IMG/VR virus record: IMGVR_UViG_3300043411_001314
Span: 53,503 to 117,502 of that record
Direction: 5' to 3' (one strand)
Length of the DNA stretch: 64,000 bases
Origin: a virus
Under the pieces are notes generated by a model. That model searched no databases, had not been told where the DNA came from, and saw only the letters and a list, made by a program, of their open reading frames with translations. Both the position numbers and the translations under genes were made by a program. Each line of letters begins with the position of its first letter. The first letter of the stretch is position 1. This document shows positions 53,686 to 61,181 of the stretch, one piece after another.

Positions 53686-54020
53686 GACTTCACCAGCCGT
53701 TCCATCAGATCCGCCAGCTCCCCCTCGGGGGCCTCGTCGGTCTCGCGCTCGGTGCCGTCATCGAAGTGGAACTGGGTCGTCCACTTCGTGCCGTCGTAGG
53801 CCACCAGGATGTCCGCCCGCTGGGGGACCTCGTCGATGGTGACCGTCGCACTGGAGATCACCACCACCTCGTCAGGGCGGTAGTCGGCGATCTCGCTGGT
53901 AGCGATCGCCGCTTCGAGGGTGGCGTAGGGATCGCCCTCAGCGACCGCCCAGATGTCCTCGTCCTCGCCGGCGCACCGGAAGGCGACGAGTGCGAATGCC
54001 TCACTGTTGTCGTTGCTCAT
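53682..54020 (-). CDS. acidic protein (112 aa)
   Basis: MSNDNSEAFALVAFRCAGED, central YRPDEVVVISSATVTIDEVP and DEAPEGELADLMERLVKS end. Strongly acidic, a possible DNA-mimic. Unknown. Confidence 0.65.
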   Translation of the reverse strand: MSNDNSEAFALVAFRCAGEDEDIWAVAEGDPYATLEAAIATSEIADYRPDEVVVISSATVTIDEVPQRADILVAYDGTKWTTQFHFDDGTERETDEAPEGELADLMERLVKS

Positions 54021-54057
54021 GTCATGGGTGTCCTCTCGTCGATGTAGTTGTCTGCAC

Positions 54058-54372
54058 TCAACGGTTCCACTCCCTGGTGAGTTGGGTGTTGCGCCGGCGG
54101 CAGCGCCGGGCCTCGGCCTCGAGGCGGTACGCTTCCTCCCTGAGCTCGGCGGCGTTCTCCTCTAGGGTCGTCGCCGAGGCAAGCGCCCCCTCGGCGAACC
54201 GGCGAGCCTGCTCGACCGACTCGGGGATGGTCCACCCGTCCGGGTCGACCCGATAGGTCTCCCCGTTGGGTCGCACGACGGTCGTGATGCCGTCGCTGTC
54301 GGTGGTCTCCGTCATGCGAGTCCCAGCACGGACCTTCTTGGACATGGCGATCGGATCGGCGTCCCAGGTCAT
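54058..54372 (-). CDS. helical protein (104 aa)
   Basis: MTWDADPIAMSKKVRAGTRM, then VRPNGETYRVDPDGWTIPES and a charged coiled coil AAELREEAYRLEAEARRCRR. Unknown. Confidence 0.65.
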   Translation of the reverse strand: MTWDADPIAMSKKVRAGTRMTETTDSDGITTVVRPNGETYRVDPDGWTIPESVEQARRFAEGALASATTLEENAAELREEAYRLEAEARRCRRRNTQLTREWNR

Positions 54373-54662
54373 GCGAGCGCCTCCTCGAGCTCGTCAAGCG
54401 AGTGGACGCAGCAGTCCCGGGGGTCGATCCGCCCGTCGATGCGGGGCCACACGACCCCGAACAGACGATGGTCGAGGAACATCCCCGTGGTGACCTCGAC
54501 GATGTCTCCATCACTGGTGAACACGAACCCGAGCAACTCGGGGGTCATGGGGTTGTCGCCTTCGGGGCGATGGGGCATGCGTTCGGAGAGCCGGCCAGCG
54601 AAGCGAGCCCGGAACTCGGGCTCGATCACCCGCCAGTCGGTGGGATGCAGGGTGTCGTTCAC
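54369..54662 (-). CDS. unrecognised protein (97 aa)
   Basis: MNDTLHPTDWRVIEPEFRAR, then FVFTSDGDIVEVTTGMFLDH and an acidic C-terminal helix. ATGA overlaps on both sides. Unknown. Confidence 0.65.
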   Translation of the reverse strand: MNDTLHPTDWRVIEPEFRARFAGRLSERMPHRPEGDNPMTPELLGFVFTSDGDIVEVTTGMFLDHRLFGVVWPRIDGRIDPRDCCVHSLDELEEALA

Positions 54663-55090
54663 TTGTTCACGATCCTTCCGTGCTTCTCGATCTGGTCGAT
54701 CAGGGCCTCAACCTGGGTGGGGGTCAGCCAGCCGTGGACATCGCCGATCTCTCCACCCGGTTCCTCCCAGTAGGCCAGTTCCCATAGGCCCTTCGACCCG
54801 CCGTAGCTGTAGGGGTGGCAGATCACCGACACCGTGATGTCCGGCCGGGTTGACGACCCGGACAGCTTGTAGCGCCGGGCGTCACCCCCGAACACAGGCT
54901 TGTTGCTGTCGGGGATGCGCCAGAACCCGTCGGTCAGTGGTGGTGTCGCCATCAGGTCACCTTTCTCGCCGTTGCCGGCGCTGTTGGACGATGCTTGCAA
55001 GGCCCGGCGGGCCGCTGCCAGGCCACGCCGGCCCGCCTCCTGGAAGAACTCGGGGATGGGCTCGGTGACCTTCACTTCGGTGACGTTCAC
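54659..55090 (-). CDS. unrecognised protein (143 aa)
   Basis: GTG 55090 in a GTGA overlap with the phosphoesterase stop; an internal ATG 54952 would give 97 residues. Residues 1-45 helical (FFQEAGRRGLAAARRALQAS), remaining part beta with ELAYWEEPGGEIGDVHGWLT. Unknown. Confidence 0.6.
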   Translation of the reverse strand: MNVTEVKVTEPIPEFFQEAGRRGLAAARRALQASSNSAGNGEKGDLMATPPLTDGFWRIPDSNKPVFGGDARRYKLSGSSTRPDITVSVICHPYSYGGSKGLWELAYWEEPGGEIGDVHGWLTPTQVEALIDQIEKHGRIVNK

Positions 55091-55629
55091 TCGGTCTGAC
55101 CGTGGTGATCCACGGCGTCGTAGGTACGGCAGGACATGATCTCGACGATCTCGTCCAGGTGGAAGGGGCGGAACTCGGGGTTGCAGTCGATGCCGACGTC
55201 CATCCGAGTGGTGATGGATGGGGCCAGGAACCCATGAGAGTGGCCGTGCAGCATCCACACTCCGTGATGGGCCCCGTTCCAGGTCAGGAGCGGGTAGTGG
55301 CAGAGCACCGCCTTGTTGGGCTTGGCCTTCCAGGTGTGGAGCTCACCAACCGACGTCCACGGCAGCCGCTTGGTGGCGTTGTTGTCGTGGTTCCCGACGA
55401 TCAGGTGCTTGCGGCCATGCAGGCGATGGAAGGTGCGGGCCTTGTCCTCGGGAGTCTCGAAGGAGAAGTCACCGAGCAGCCACACCTCGTCGCCCCGGCC
55501 CACCGTCGCGTTCCACCGCTCGATGATCGCCTCGGCCATCGCCTCGACGTCATCGCCGGGCCGGCTCGGATGGTGGCGCAGGATGTTGGCGTGACCGAAG
55601 TGCAGGTCAGCCGTGAAGAAGGTCTCCAC
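55087..55629 (-). CDS. calcineurin-like metallophosphoesterase (180 aa)
   Basis: Full motif set: TADLHFGHANI (D8-x-H10), GDEVWLLGDFSF, IVGNHDNN, LCHYPLLTW and LHGHSHG. This is the compact class of phage/bacterial metallophosphatases that need two metal ions. GTG 55629 is the selected start. Substrate may be a cyclic nucleotide, a nucleotide or a phosphoprotein; degradation of a signalling nucleotide is an attractive but untested idea. Confidence 0.88.
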   Translation of the reverse strand: METFFTADLHFGHANILRHHPSRPGDDVEAMAEAIIERWNATVGRGDEVWLLGDFSFETPEDKARTFHRLHGRKHLIVGNHDNNATKRLPWTSVGELHTWKAKPNKAVLCHYPLLTWNGAHHGVWMLHGHSHGFLAPSITTRMDVGIDCNPEFRPFHLDEIVEIMSCRTYDAVDHHGQTE

Positions 55630-55630
55630 G

Positions 55631-56119
55631 TCAGTCGTCCACCACGTTGACCCACTGGGACTCGGGGTCGTCGGCGTCCCCTTCGGCGTCCCACCAGCTC
55701 CCGGCGGCGGTGAAGACCCGCCACCCGCCATCGCCGAGCATGACCCGAGTGATGGGGCCCGCCGTCCGGGCCAACGCCCCGGGCCTCACCAGCACCTTGC
55801 CCCGGGCCTCGGTCGGGTGGCACCGGCGTGATGCCGGCGTCTGCAGCGCCGTCCGTACCGCTTCGGCGATGAACCGGAAGATGTCACCCGAGTCCTGGTA
55901 GTACTCGCCAGCCCTGCCTCGGTACCTGCAGAAGCAGTCGGCTTCGTGGCTCGGGAAGCCGGTCACACCTGAGCGGGCGATCACCGACTTCAGGATGCAG
56001 AGCATGTCGATCAGATCCTGCGGGTTCTCAGGTCTCCACGTCGACACCATCGCCGCCTGGAGCGCGCCGGCGTCGGAGTCCCGGAGTTCCCGGGTGCCCC
56101 TTTCCCATGCTGTGGTCAT
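55631..56119 (-). CDS. unrecognised protein (162 aa)
   Basis: MTTAWERGTRELRDSDAGAL; CFCRYRGRAGEYYQDSGDIF; C-terminal W-rich GGWRVFTAAGSWWDAEGDAD. Unknown. Confidence 0.65.
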   Translation of the reverse strand: MTTAWERGTRELRDSDAGALQAAMVSTWRPENPQDLIDMLCILKSVIARSGVTGFPSHEADCFCRYRGRAGEYYQDSGDIFRFIAEAVRTALQTPASRRCHPTEARGKVLVRPGALARTAGPITRVMLGDGGWRVFTAAGSWWDAEGDADDPESQWVNVVDD

Positions 56120-56635
56120 TCAGCTCTCCTTCTCGACGCCGATGAGCTGTGCCGCCAGGTTGGTGACCTCGGCGACGACGTAGGGCAGGTCCCGGTAGGT
56201 CCCGTACCCAGTGAAGCTGTCGAACCCGTAGCCGGGCATCATGTCGCCGGAGTGACCGCAGTCGAACCCGAACCACCAGACCGGGCGGCCGTCGTCAGCC
56301 AGGTGGCAGATGGAGTCCTCGCGGTCGCCGTCCTCGTCGCACCCGGCGGCGAAGGTGATGCCACCGTGGACGTCCAGGCGGTGGTCGGGGCTGTGGTCAC
56401 ACCAGGTCTCGGCGCACTGGATGTGCCTGGTGCAGTCGGAGTAGCCCTTGCCGTGCCACGGATGCCCCTCGGGGACGCCGACGTAGCCGCAGAGCGCCCC
56501 ACCGCCACCTCGGCGGATCATGGCGTCCAGGCCGGTGGCCTCGTCGACCCACACGGCCTTGTCGGGCTCGGCATCCCAGGGCCCGGCCGGCCAGCCGGTA
56601 CGGTCCACGGTGCGGTACTCCTCAGTGAAGTTCAC
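56120..56635 (-). CDS. Cys/His-rich protein (171 aa)
   Basis: GTG 56635 in a GTGA overlap. GALCGYVGVPEGHPWHGKGY, CTRHIQCAETWCDHSPDHRL, ITFAAGC and WWFGFDCGHSGDMMPGYGF form a block seen in many actinophages, with five to six cysteines. Metal binding is likely; role unknown. Confidence 0.7.
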   Translation of the reverse strand: MNFTEEYRTVDRTGWPAGPWDAEPDKAVWVDEATGLDAMIRRGGGGALCGYVGVPEGHPWHGKGYSDCTRHIQCAETWCDHSPDHRLDVHGGITFAAGCDEDGDREDSICHLADDGRPVWWFGFDCGHSGDMMPGYGFDSFTGYGTYRDLPYVVAEVTNLAAQLIGVEKES

Positions 56636-56910
56636 AGCCACTCCTTCGGGGTGGGGCGGGCCACGATGACCAGCGCCGATGGTGCTTCCGCCAGGTTCGC
56701 CCACTTGTCGCTCGCCGGCAGGAACTTCTCGGCCGGGGCCCAAGGCCCGTAGCGGGGCGTCACCGAGTTGGAGCCACCGTCACCGAGCCAGATGTCCCAG
56801 TGCTCACCCTGCATGGACCGTTCGTACAGGAACCCGACGGTGACGAGCACCGCGTCCTTCGCCGGGAGGGACCGGCGGGTCTGATGGGGTGCGATCAGGG
56901 TCGTCATCAT
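56632..56910 (-). CDS. unrecognised protein (92 aa)
   Basis: MMTTLIAPHQTRRSLPAKDA, HWDIWLGDGGSNSVTPRYGP. Unknown; 4-bp overlaps on both sides. Confidence 0.65.
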   Translation of the reverse strand: MMTTLIAPHQTRRSLPAKDAVLVTVGFLYERSMQGEHWDIWLGDGGSNSVTPRYGPWAPAEKFLPASDKWANLAEAPSALVIVARPTPKEWL

Positions 56911-57242
56911 GCCCGGGCCGCCTTCTCGGTCTCACGGATGAACGTGACGTCCACCGTGGGATCGACGTGGAGCTCCCGGTCGATGGGGGTGTGGAACCCG
57001 GCCCGCTCGAGCTTGATGGCCCGCCGGCCGGCCTCGGCGTGGGCGTCGTACCCGTTCGGGTCCCGGTTGGCGGCCTTCTCGTGGGTGTAGCGCAGCGACA
57101 CCTGGGTGATGTAGCTGACCTCGTTGCCCTCGTCGTCGAACAGACCGGGCTTGTGGATGGTGACCTCGTAGATGCGGACGATCTCGGTGCGAGTCTCGTC
57201 GAGGTTGAGCGGACGCTCGTTGAGTAGGACGGATGCGGACAT
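56907..57242 (-). CDS. unrecognised protein (111 aa)
   Basis: MSASVLLNERPLNLDETRTE, strands EIVRIYEVTIHKPGLFDD and a basic helix. RBS GGAACC. A 46-base gap precedes the next gene. Unknown. Confidence 0.65.
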   Translation of the reverse strand: MSASVLLNERPLNLDETRTEIVRIYEVTIHKPGLFDDEGNEVSYITQVSLRYTHEKAANRDPNGYDAHAEAGRRAIKLERAGFHTPIDRELHVDPTVDVTFIRETEKAARA

Positions 57243-57288
57243 GATTGGTTCCTCTTTCGTTGGGATGGGGATGGATTGGCGGGTTAGA

Positions 57289-57564
57289 TCATGACGGAAC
57301 CGGCCCGTCGTAGGGGAGACCGGCGAGCACTCGACGGGCCTCCCGGCGGTACGCCTTGCGGGCGTCGGTCAGGTTGTCGAACGTCTGCCAGGACTCACGG
57401 ATGTAGCCGAACCGGGTGCCGGACGTGTGGTGCCGGCGAACATGCCAGCATCCTTCGAGCCAGAGCCGGACGCCCTCGACGGGGCCATCGGTCTCCTCGA
57501 TGTAGCCGCAGGCGAAGCCGTAGACCGTGACGGTGCCCGATGGGTTGGTGATGGCGGTGTTCAT
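57289..57564 (-). CDS. unrecognised protein (91 aa)
   Basis: MNTAITNPSGTVTVYGFACG, W-rich beta block and C-terminal basic helix RKAYRREARRVLAG. ATGA overlap with the next gene. Unknown. Confidence 0.65.
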   Translation of the reverse strand: MNTAITNPSGTVTVYGFACGYIEETDGPVEGVRLWLEGCWHVRRHHTSGTRFGYIRESWQTFDNLTDARKAYRREARRVLAGLPYDGPVPS

Positions 57565-58268
57565 GCGAGCCTCCCGGCGTGCAGGTACTGGTCGTGCATG
57601 AGCGGGGCGAACTCGGAGAGGTCGAGCAGCTCACAGATGAAGTCCAGGTCGTCGGCGATGTCGCAGACGGGGCCCGACCAGTCGATGGCCCGCCAGGTGC
57701 GGGTCACGTCGTCGATGAACTCCTGCTCGATGCCAGCCTTGCGGGCGATGTCGACGGCCCGCTCGTAGGTCAGGGCGGGGCACACCCCGAGCCGGCGAGC
57801 CTGCTCGGGATCGAGCTCGAGCTCGTCGGCGATCTCCTCGTTGACGGTCCGTCGCTCGCTCCGCGCCTGGTCGAGCATGGCGGCGATCCTCTCGGCCTCG
57901 ATGGCGGCCCAGTGGATGCGGGCCAGGTAGTTGTCGTCGTCGAGCCCGTCGCACCGCTCGGCGATCCAGTCACGCTCTCGCACCGCGTCGCTGAGGGAGC
58001 CGTTGCCGATCTCGTCGAACCATGCCTCGAAGGTCTCGTCGGCGGAGATGGCGTCGATCGCCACCAGCTTGTCCCACTTCTCCCAGTACCGCCGGGCCAG
58101 CCGATCCACCCGTGCGATGGCTTCTCGCAGGGTCATGTCGGGCCCGCCGTCCTCGCACGCTCCACACATGAAGTCGTAGCCGCAGCCGCCGACGTACCGC
58201 CCGTGCTTGCAGTGGTCGGCGGCTCCGTTGGCGTGGTAGGTGCCGTCGATGTTGGTGACGATGGTCAT
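57561..58268 (-). CDS. unrecognised protein with N-terminal Cys cluster (235 aa)
   Basis: N-terminus HCKHGRYVGGCGYDFMCGAC is a C-x2-H/C-type zinc motif; the rest is acidic and helical (RVDRLARRYWEKWDKLVAID; IADELELDPEQARRLGVCPA). The upstream non-coding 25 bases with the Shine-Dalgarno site recur at 59139-59163. Confidence 0.7.
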   Translation of the reverse strand: MTIVTNIDGTYHANGAADHCKHGRYVGGCGYDFMCGACEDGGPDMTLREAIARVDRLARRYWEKWDKLVAIDAISADETFEAWFDEIGNGSLSDAVRERDWIAERCDGLDDDNYLARIHWAAIEAERIAAMLDQARSERRTVNEEIADELELDPEQARRLGVCPALTYERAVDIARKAGIEQEFIDDVTRTWRAIDWSGPVCDIADDLDFICELLDLSEFAPLMHDQYLHAGRLA

Positions 58269-58287
58269 GTCGGTGCCTCCTCAGGCG
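58263..58287 (-). repeat. 25-base start-region cassette (copy 1)
   Basis: Identical over 25 bases to 59139-59163: it spans the ATG and GAGGAGG Shine-Dalgarno of the 57561-58268 gene. A third, shorter copy (14 identical bases) lies at 60509-60522. On the minus strand the core GCCTGAGGAGGC can fold on itself around the Shine-Dalgarno. Confidence 0.7.
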
Positions 58288-58496
58288 TTGGTGGGGATGG
58301 GGGCGTCCATGCCATCCGGCAGGATCGAGTTGGGGGTGGCGGCCGGGTGGATGTGGCCGCCGGTGATGTTGTGACGGGGGCAGACGTCGTAGCGTCCCAT
58401 GAAGCCGGCCCGTGAGTACTCGGCGTTCTCCATGCATGGCGTGTAGTCGCCGTTCAGCATCGAACAGCGGGGATGAGCGGTCTCTGGCGTGGTCAA
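58281..58496 (-). CDS. small Cys protein with TTG start (71 aa)
   Basis: TTG 58496 in a TTGA overlap with the stop of the membrane microprotein, GAGGAA upstream. MTTPETAHPRCSMLNGDYTP, then YDVCPRHNITGGHIHPAATP. Three Cys and four His. Unknown. Confidence 0.55.
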   Translation of the reverse strand: MTTPETAHPRCSMLNGDYTPCMENAEYSRAGFMGRYDVCPRHNITGGHIHPAATPNSILPDGMDAPIPTNA

Positions 58497-58597
58497 CGGT
58501 TCCTCTCCTTCCCGATCCCGAGGATCAGATAGGCGATGGACATGGACAGCAGGATGATGGCGGGAGCGGCGTCCCACCCGGTGACGATGGCGTACAT
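58493..58597 (-). CDS. 34-residue membrane microprotein
   Basis: ATG 58597 to TGA 58493-58495. MYAIVTGWDAAPAIILLSMS then IAYLILGIGKERNR: one transmembrane helix with a positively charged end. Coupled by TTGA to the following gene. Unknown. Confidence 0.55.
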   Translation of the reverse strand: MYAIVTGWDAAPAIILLSMSIAYLILGIGKERNR

Positions 58598-58600
58598 GGG

Positions 58601-58867
58601 TTATCCCTCCCCGCAGATCATGGCGATGGCCCCGTCAGCGGTCTCGTCGGTGTCCCCGACGCAGACCCAACGGTTCGGGTCGTTGACGGCCGTGTCCGGG
58701 TTGAGCTTGGTGATGTAGTTGCCGAACGTGTTGTCGAACACGGACAACCCGAGCGTGGCGTGCCCTTGCGGGAGCGCCAGGTGGACGTGGATGCCTCGCA
58801 GGTCACCCCAGCCGGAGTCGTCGTCGATCGGCTCGATCCAGGTGCCGAAGTGGTCAGCCCAGCTCAT
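58601..58867 (-). CDS. unrecognised protein (88 aa)
   Basis: MSWADHFGTWIEPIDDDSGW; IHVHLALPQGHATLGLSVFD; ends with TAA, rare here. One of several small acidic proteins in this stretch. Unknown. Confidence 0.65.
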   Translation of the reverse strand: MSWADHFGTWIEPIDDDSGWGDLRGIHVHLALPQGHATLGLSVFDNTFGNYITKLNPDTAVNDPNRWVCVGDTDETADGAIAMICGEG

Positions 58868-58868
58868 G

Positions 58869-59144
58869 TCAGCGACCCCCCGCCCGGACCCAGCCGGTCT
58901 CGGTCTCGACCCACTCGTCTCGGTACTCGTAGGCGTCCCAGTCGCCGAGCATCACGAGGAACGATGCCAGGTCGGTGATGTCACCCATCTCGACGTCGGC
59001 CCGCTCCTCGCACAGGACCCGGATGGCCCCGATGCTGGTGGGCAGGTACTTCTCGATGGTGCGCTGCAACACGTAGCCGCTGCAGCGGTACACCCCGTGG
59101 CCGGGGATGTTGGCGGAGATGATGGTCTCGGTGGGGTTGGTCAT
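58869..59144 (-). CDS. unrecognised protein (91 aa)
   Basis: MTNPTETIISANIPGHGVYR; helical LQRTIEKYLPTSIGAIRVLC; acidic end. Its start region is copy 2 of the 25-base cassette. Unknown. Confidence 0.65.
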   Translation of the reverse strand: MTNPTETIISANIPGHGVYRCSGYVLQRTIEKYLPTSIGAIRVLCEERADVEMGDITDLASFLVMLGDWDAYEYRDEWVETETGWVRAGGR

Positions 59145-59163
59145 GTCGGTGCCTCCTCAGGCG
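59139..59163 (-). repeat. 25-base start-region cassette (copy 2)
   Basis: Exact copy of 58263-58287, again over ATG and Shine-Dalgarno. It has been carried along with gene duplication or recombination between small genes. Confidence 0.7.
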
Positions 59164-59363
59164 GTGATGGTGATGGTCCTCAGGTGGGCCTCGATGGCCT
59201 CCCAGTGGCGGACCATGGAGCGGGCGGTGTCCTCGTCCCCTCCCGGTTCGTCCATCGCCCGTTCCCATGACGATTGGATGGCGATGGCAGCCTCGATGGC
59301 GGCTGCGACGGACCCCTCGGTCAAGGCGAGCCGCATGGCTTCTTCAGAGATGCTCTTGGGCAT
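59157..59363 (-). CDS. small helical protein (68 aa)
   Basis: ATG 59363 with GGAGGG upstream. MPKSISEEAMRLALTEGSVA and an alanine-rich helix AAIEAAIAIQSSWERAMDEP. Unknown. Confidence 0.65.
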   Translation of the reverse strand: MPKSISEEAMRLALTEGSVAAAIEAAIAIQSSWERAMDEPGGDEDTARSMVRHWEAIEAHLRTITITA

Positions 59364-59406
59364 GACGTGCCCTCCTTCCGGGCGTTGGGTGATGCGGTTG
59401 ATGCGG

Positions 59407-59428
59407 GCCCCACCACTGAGGGTGGGGC
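59407..59428 (-). terminator. hairpin between small early genes
   Basis: GCCCCACC-ACTGAG-GGTGGGGC, 8-bp perfect stem in the 128-base gap between two minus-strand genes. Probable attenuator or terminator; no T run follows. Confidence 0.5.
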
Positions 59429-59491
59429 GATGGGGACCCGCAGACGGGAACCGAAGGCTGCTCACTCACCTCGGCCCCGTGTTGATGGAAG

Positions 59492-59728
59492 CTAGAGCCG
59501 AAGCTCCTCCTCCTCGATCTCTCCGATGAGCTCACTAACGATGGCGGTGAGCAGCCCTCCAGGTCTGGCCGCGAGGCTGCTCACCTTGGCGAGGTGAGCA
59601 GCACCGCAGGATCCCCTGGTGCACTCGATCATCACCTTCCCGAACTCAGCTTCCTCGATGGTCAGCAGTACCCCGAAGGCTGTTGCCTCCGCACGGGCCT
59701 GCTCGATCTGTACCTGGGGCACGAACAT
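59492..59728 (-). CDS. small helical protein (78 aa)
   Basis: ATG 59728 with GGAGGGG. MFVPQVQIEQARAEATAFGV, IECTRGSCGAAHLAKVSSLA and a C-terminal acidic helix. First gene after the tRNA-like element. Unknown. Confidence 0.65.
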   Translation of the reverse strand: MFVPQVQIEQARAEATAFGVLLTIEEAEFGKVMIECTRGSCGAAHLAKVSSLAARPGGLLTAIVSELIGEIEEEELRL

Positions 59729-59751
59729 GGCCCCTCCTTTCGATGTGATAG

Positions 59752-59822
59752 TGGTCCTGGAGAGAATCGAACTCCCACTGAGCGGTTGCCCGCTCGCCCC
59801 CACCGACTGGGGATTCAGGACC
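59752..59822 (-). ncRNA. tRNA-like element without a normal anticodon
   Basis: On the minus strand a perfect acceptor GGTCCTG / CAGGACC, a D-like arm CCCC-AGTCGGT-GGGG and a perfect T-arm GGGAG-TTCGATT-CTCTC. The middle arm, GAGCG-GGCAAC-CGCTC, has a 6-base loop with no T33. So it folds like a tRNA but cannot decode. A decayed tRNA or a tRNA mimic. Confidence 0.45.
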
Positions 59823-59831
59823 CAGTTCCCA

Positions 59832-60116
59832 TTAGGCGACGACTGCCGCCGATGGGAAGGCTTGTAGGACGAGGGCGATGATCTCCGCCACATCCTCGTC
59901 CGTCGCGTCGTCGTAGGTGGTGACGCTCGTGATGCCGTTGCAGCACGAGTAGTACCACTCGATGCGGTGGACGAGGACGTCGATGCGGTACGCACCGTTG
60001 CAGACCTCGCACGGGCAGGGCAACGATTCGAGGGCGGCGTCGAAGGCGTCGTCCTCCCAGTCGATGCCGGTGAACTTGACCTCTCGGGTCGGTTCGTCGT
60101 CGTCGATGTCTGTCAT
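59832..60116 (-). CDS. acidic Cys protein (94 aa)
   Basis: MTDIDDDEPTREVKFTGIDW; CPCEVCNGAYRIDVLVHRIE then YYSCCNG: five to six cysteines in two clusters. Ends in TAA next to the tRNA-like element. Unknown. Confidence 0.65.
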   Translation of the reverse strand: MTDIDDDEPTREVKFTGIDWEDDAFDAALESLPCPCEVCNGAYRIDVLVHRIEWYYSCCNGITSVTTYDDATDEDVAEIIALVLQAFPSAAVVA

Positions 60117-60120
60117 GGGC

Positions 60121-60366
60121 TTACCTGTCTTTCTTCATGGTGCCGATGAGCCAGCACCGGAACCGTTCGGCACGCTTCCGGTCAGGGTCGAGATCCTGGG
60201 CTGCGGTCATCAGAACGATGGCCTGCTCACGGAGATCCTCCGCCAGTGAACGATCTCGCTGGCGCTTGGTGCCCCAGTACTCCTTGGTGATGGTGACGTC
60301 GAAGGTGGCGACGCTCCGGGGATAGGTGAACCCGAAGGCGTCCTCGTCCTCCCACTCCTGCCTCAC
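60121..60366 (-). CDS. basic helical protein (81 aa)
   Basis: GTG 60366 in a GTGA overlap. RQEWEDEDAFGFTYPRSVAT, then a basic helix KRQRDRSLAEDLREQAIVLM and FRCWLIGTMKKDR. Unknown. Confidence 0.6.
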   Translation of the reverse strand: MRQEWEDEDAFGFTYPRSVATFDVTITKEYWGTKRQRDRSLAEDLREQAIVLMTAAQDLDPDRKRAERFRCWLIGTMKKDR

Positions 60367-60503
60367 TTGCCCCACCCCGACTCCACTCGCCGGGTCTGGT
60401 TCATCCGGTCCCGGTAGTTCCAGTCGATGGCGATGCCGTGGATCGGCATGGCCGCCGTCCGGGGATGCTTGGGCTTCATCTGCTCTCGCAGCCATTCATA
60501 CAT
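60363..60503 (-). CDS. small basic protein (46 aa)
   Basis: ATG 60503 to TGA 60363-60365; GAGGAGG upstream lies in the third copy of the cassette. MYEWLREQMKPKHPRTAAMP ... WNYRDRMNQTRRVESGWGK. Unknown. Confidence 0.6.
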   Translation of the reverse strand: MYEWLREQMKPKHPRTAAMPIHGIAIDWNYRDRMNQTRRVESGWGK

Positions 60504-60515
60504 GGCGATGCCTCC

Positions 60516-60782
60516 TCAGGCGATGTTGCGGATGGTGAGACCGTTCGGCCGGCTCATGGCGGCCTTCGCCCGGTGCCGCGCCTTGTAGGGCTGCGATGCC
60601 ACGAACGATGCGATGCCGGCCAGCCAGCCCAGCTCGGGCGGTGTCACCGGATCGCGGTAGACGATGGGGAGGCTGTAGACGTCAGCCTCCCAGTCCAGGT
60701 AGTCAAGCTCGCTGTCCTCCAGCGATACGCCGATGGTGTCGGCGATGCTCACAGCACGCCGCAGTTCCTCGATGGTGTCCAT
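60516..60782 (-). CDS. unrecognised protein (88 aa)
   Basis: ATG 60782 after AAGGAGG. MDTIEELRRAVSIADTIGVS acidic N-terminus, basic end (ARHRAKAAMSRPNG). First gene downstream of the TATCGTT repeats, so its promoter region probably includes them. Unknown. Confidence 0.65.
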   Translation of the reverse strand: MDTIEELRRAVSIADTIGVSLEDSELDYLDWEADVYSLPIVYRDPVTPPELGWLAGIASFVASQPYKARHRAKAAMSRPNGLTIRNIA

Positions 60783-60843
60783 CGTGGCCTCCTTTGGGTG
60801 ATGGGATCATTCCCCGGCCGGAGCCGGAGAAAGGTCACATCCG

Positions 60844-61115
60844 CCAAACGATACGAGCCTTCACCAAACGATATGAGCCGACACGTTCGGCGGTCCGCCC
60901 TGCTGACCAGGTGAACGGGGTGCGATGGGTCACCTTGCGCCACCTGAAGTGGCATGAACGATACGAGCCACGGTCACTCCGCACCCGGCCATCCCGGATA
61001 TGAGGGGATGGGCGTGATGCCTGTTGTGGTAACCGTGTTGGCCCGCTCGAAAGCTAGGGGTGATACCGCAAGAACCGAGTCCGGCCAAACGATAGGACGG
61101 ACCGCCAAACGATAT
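60844..61115 (-). repeat. five TATCGTT(TGG) direct repeats in a 399-base gene-free region
   Basis: All on the minus strand. Complete TATCGTTTGG copies read downward from 60853, 60873, 61094 and 61114; a shortened TATCGTT lies near 60962. Copies in each pair are exactly 20 bp apart (two helical turns). The first pair and the short copy also share an outer GGCTCRTATCGTT. No gene is seen between 60783 and 61181. Candidate operator or iteron array. Confidence 0.6.
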
Positions 61116-61181
61116 GTCGTTGTGGTCCCAACCGCCCTGGGGCACCCCCAACCTTACGGATGGGGATAACCCGACGAGCTA

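Noticed and set aside
54017-54057. 17-codon GTG frame between two early genes
   Set aside because: Too short and without Shine-Dalgarno; no coupling on its 5' side that is not explained by chance.
60844-61115. CRISPR array
   Set aside because: The repeats are only 10-16 bp, spacing is 20 bp or over 80 bp with no unique 30-bp spacers, and no cas gene is present.
60930-61169. Opposed 70-codon frames in the repeat region
   Set aside because: Both cross the TATCGTT repeats, have no ribosome-binding site and show unbiased third positions.
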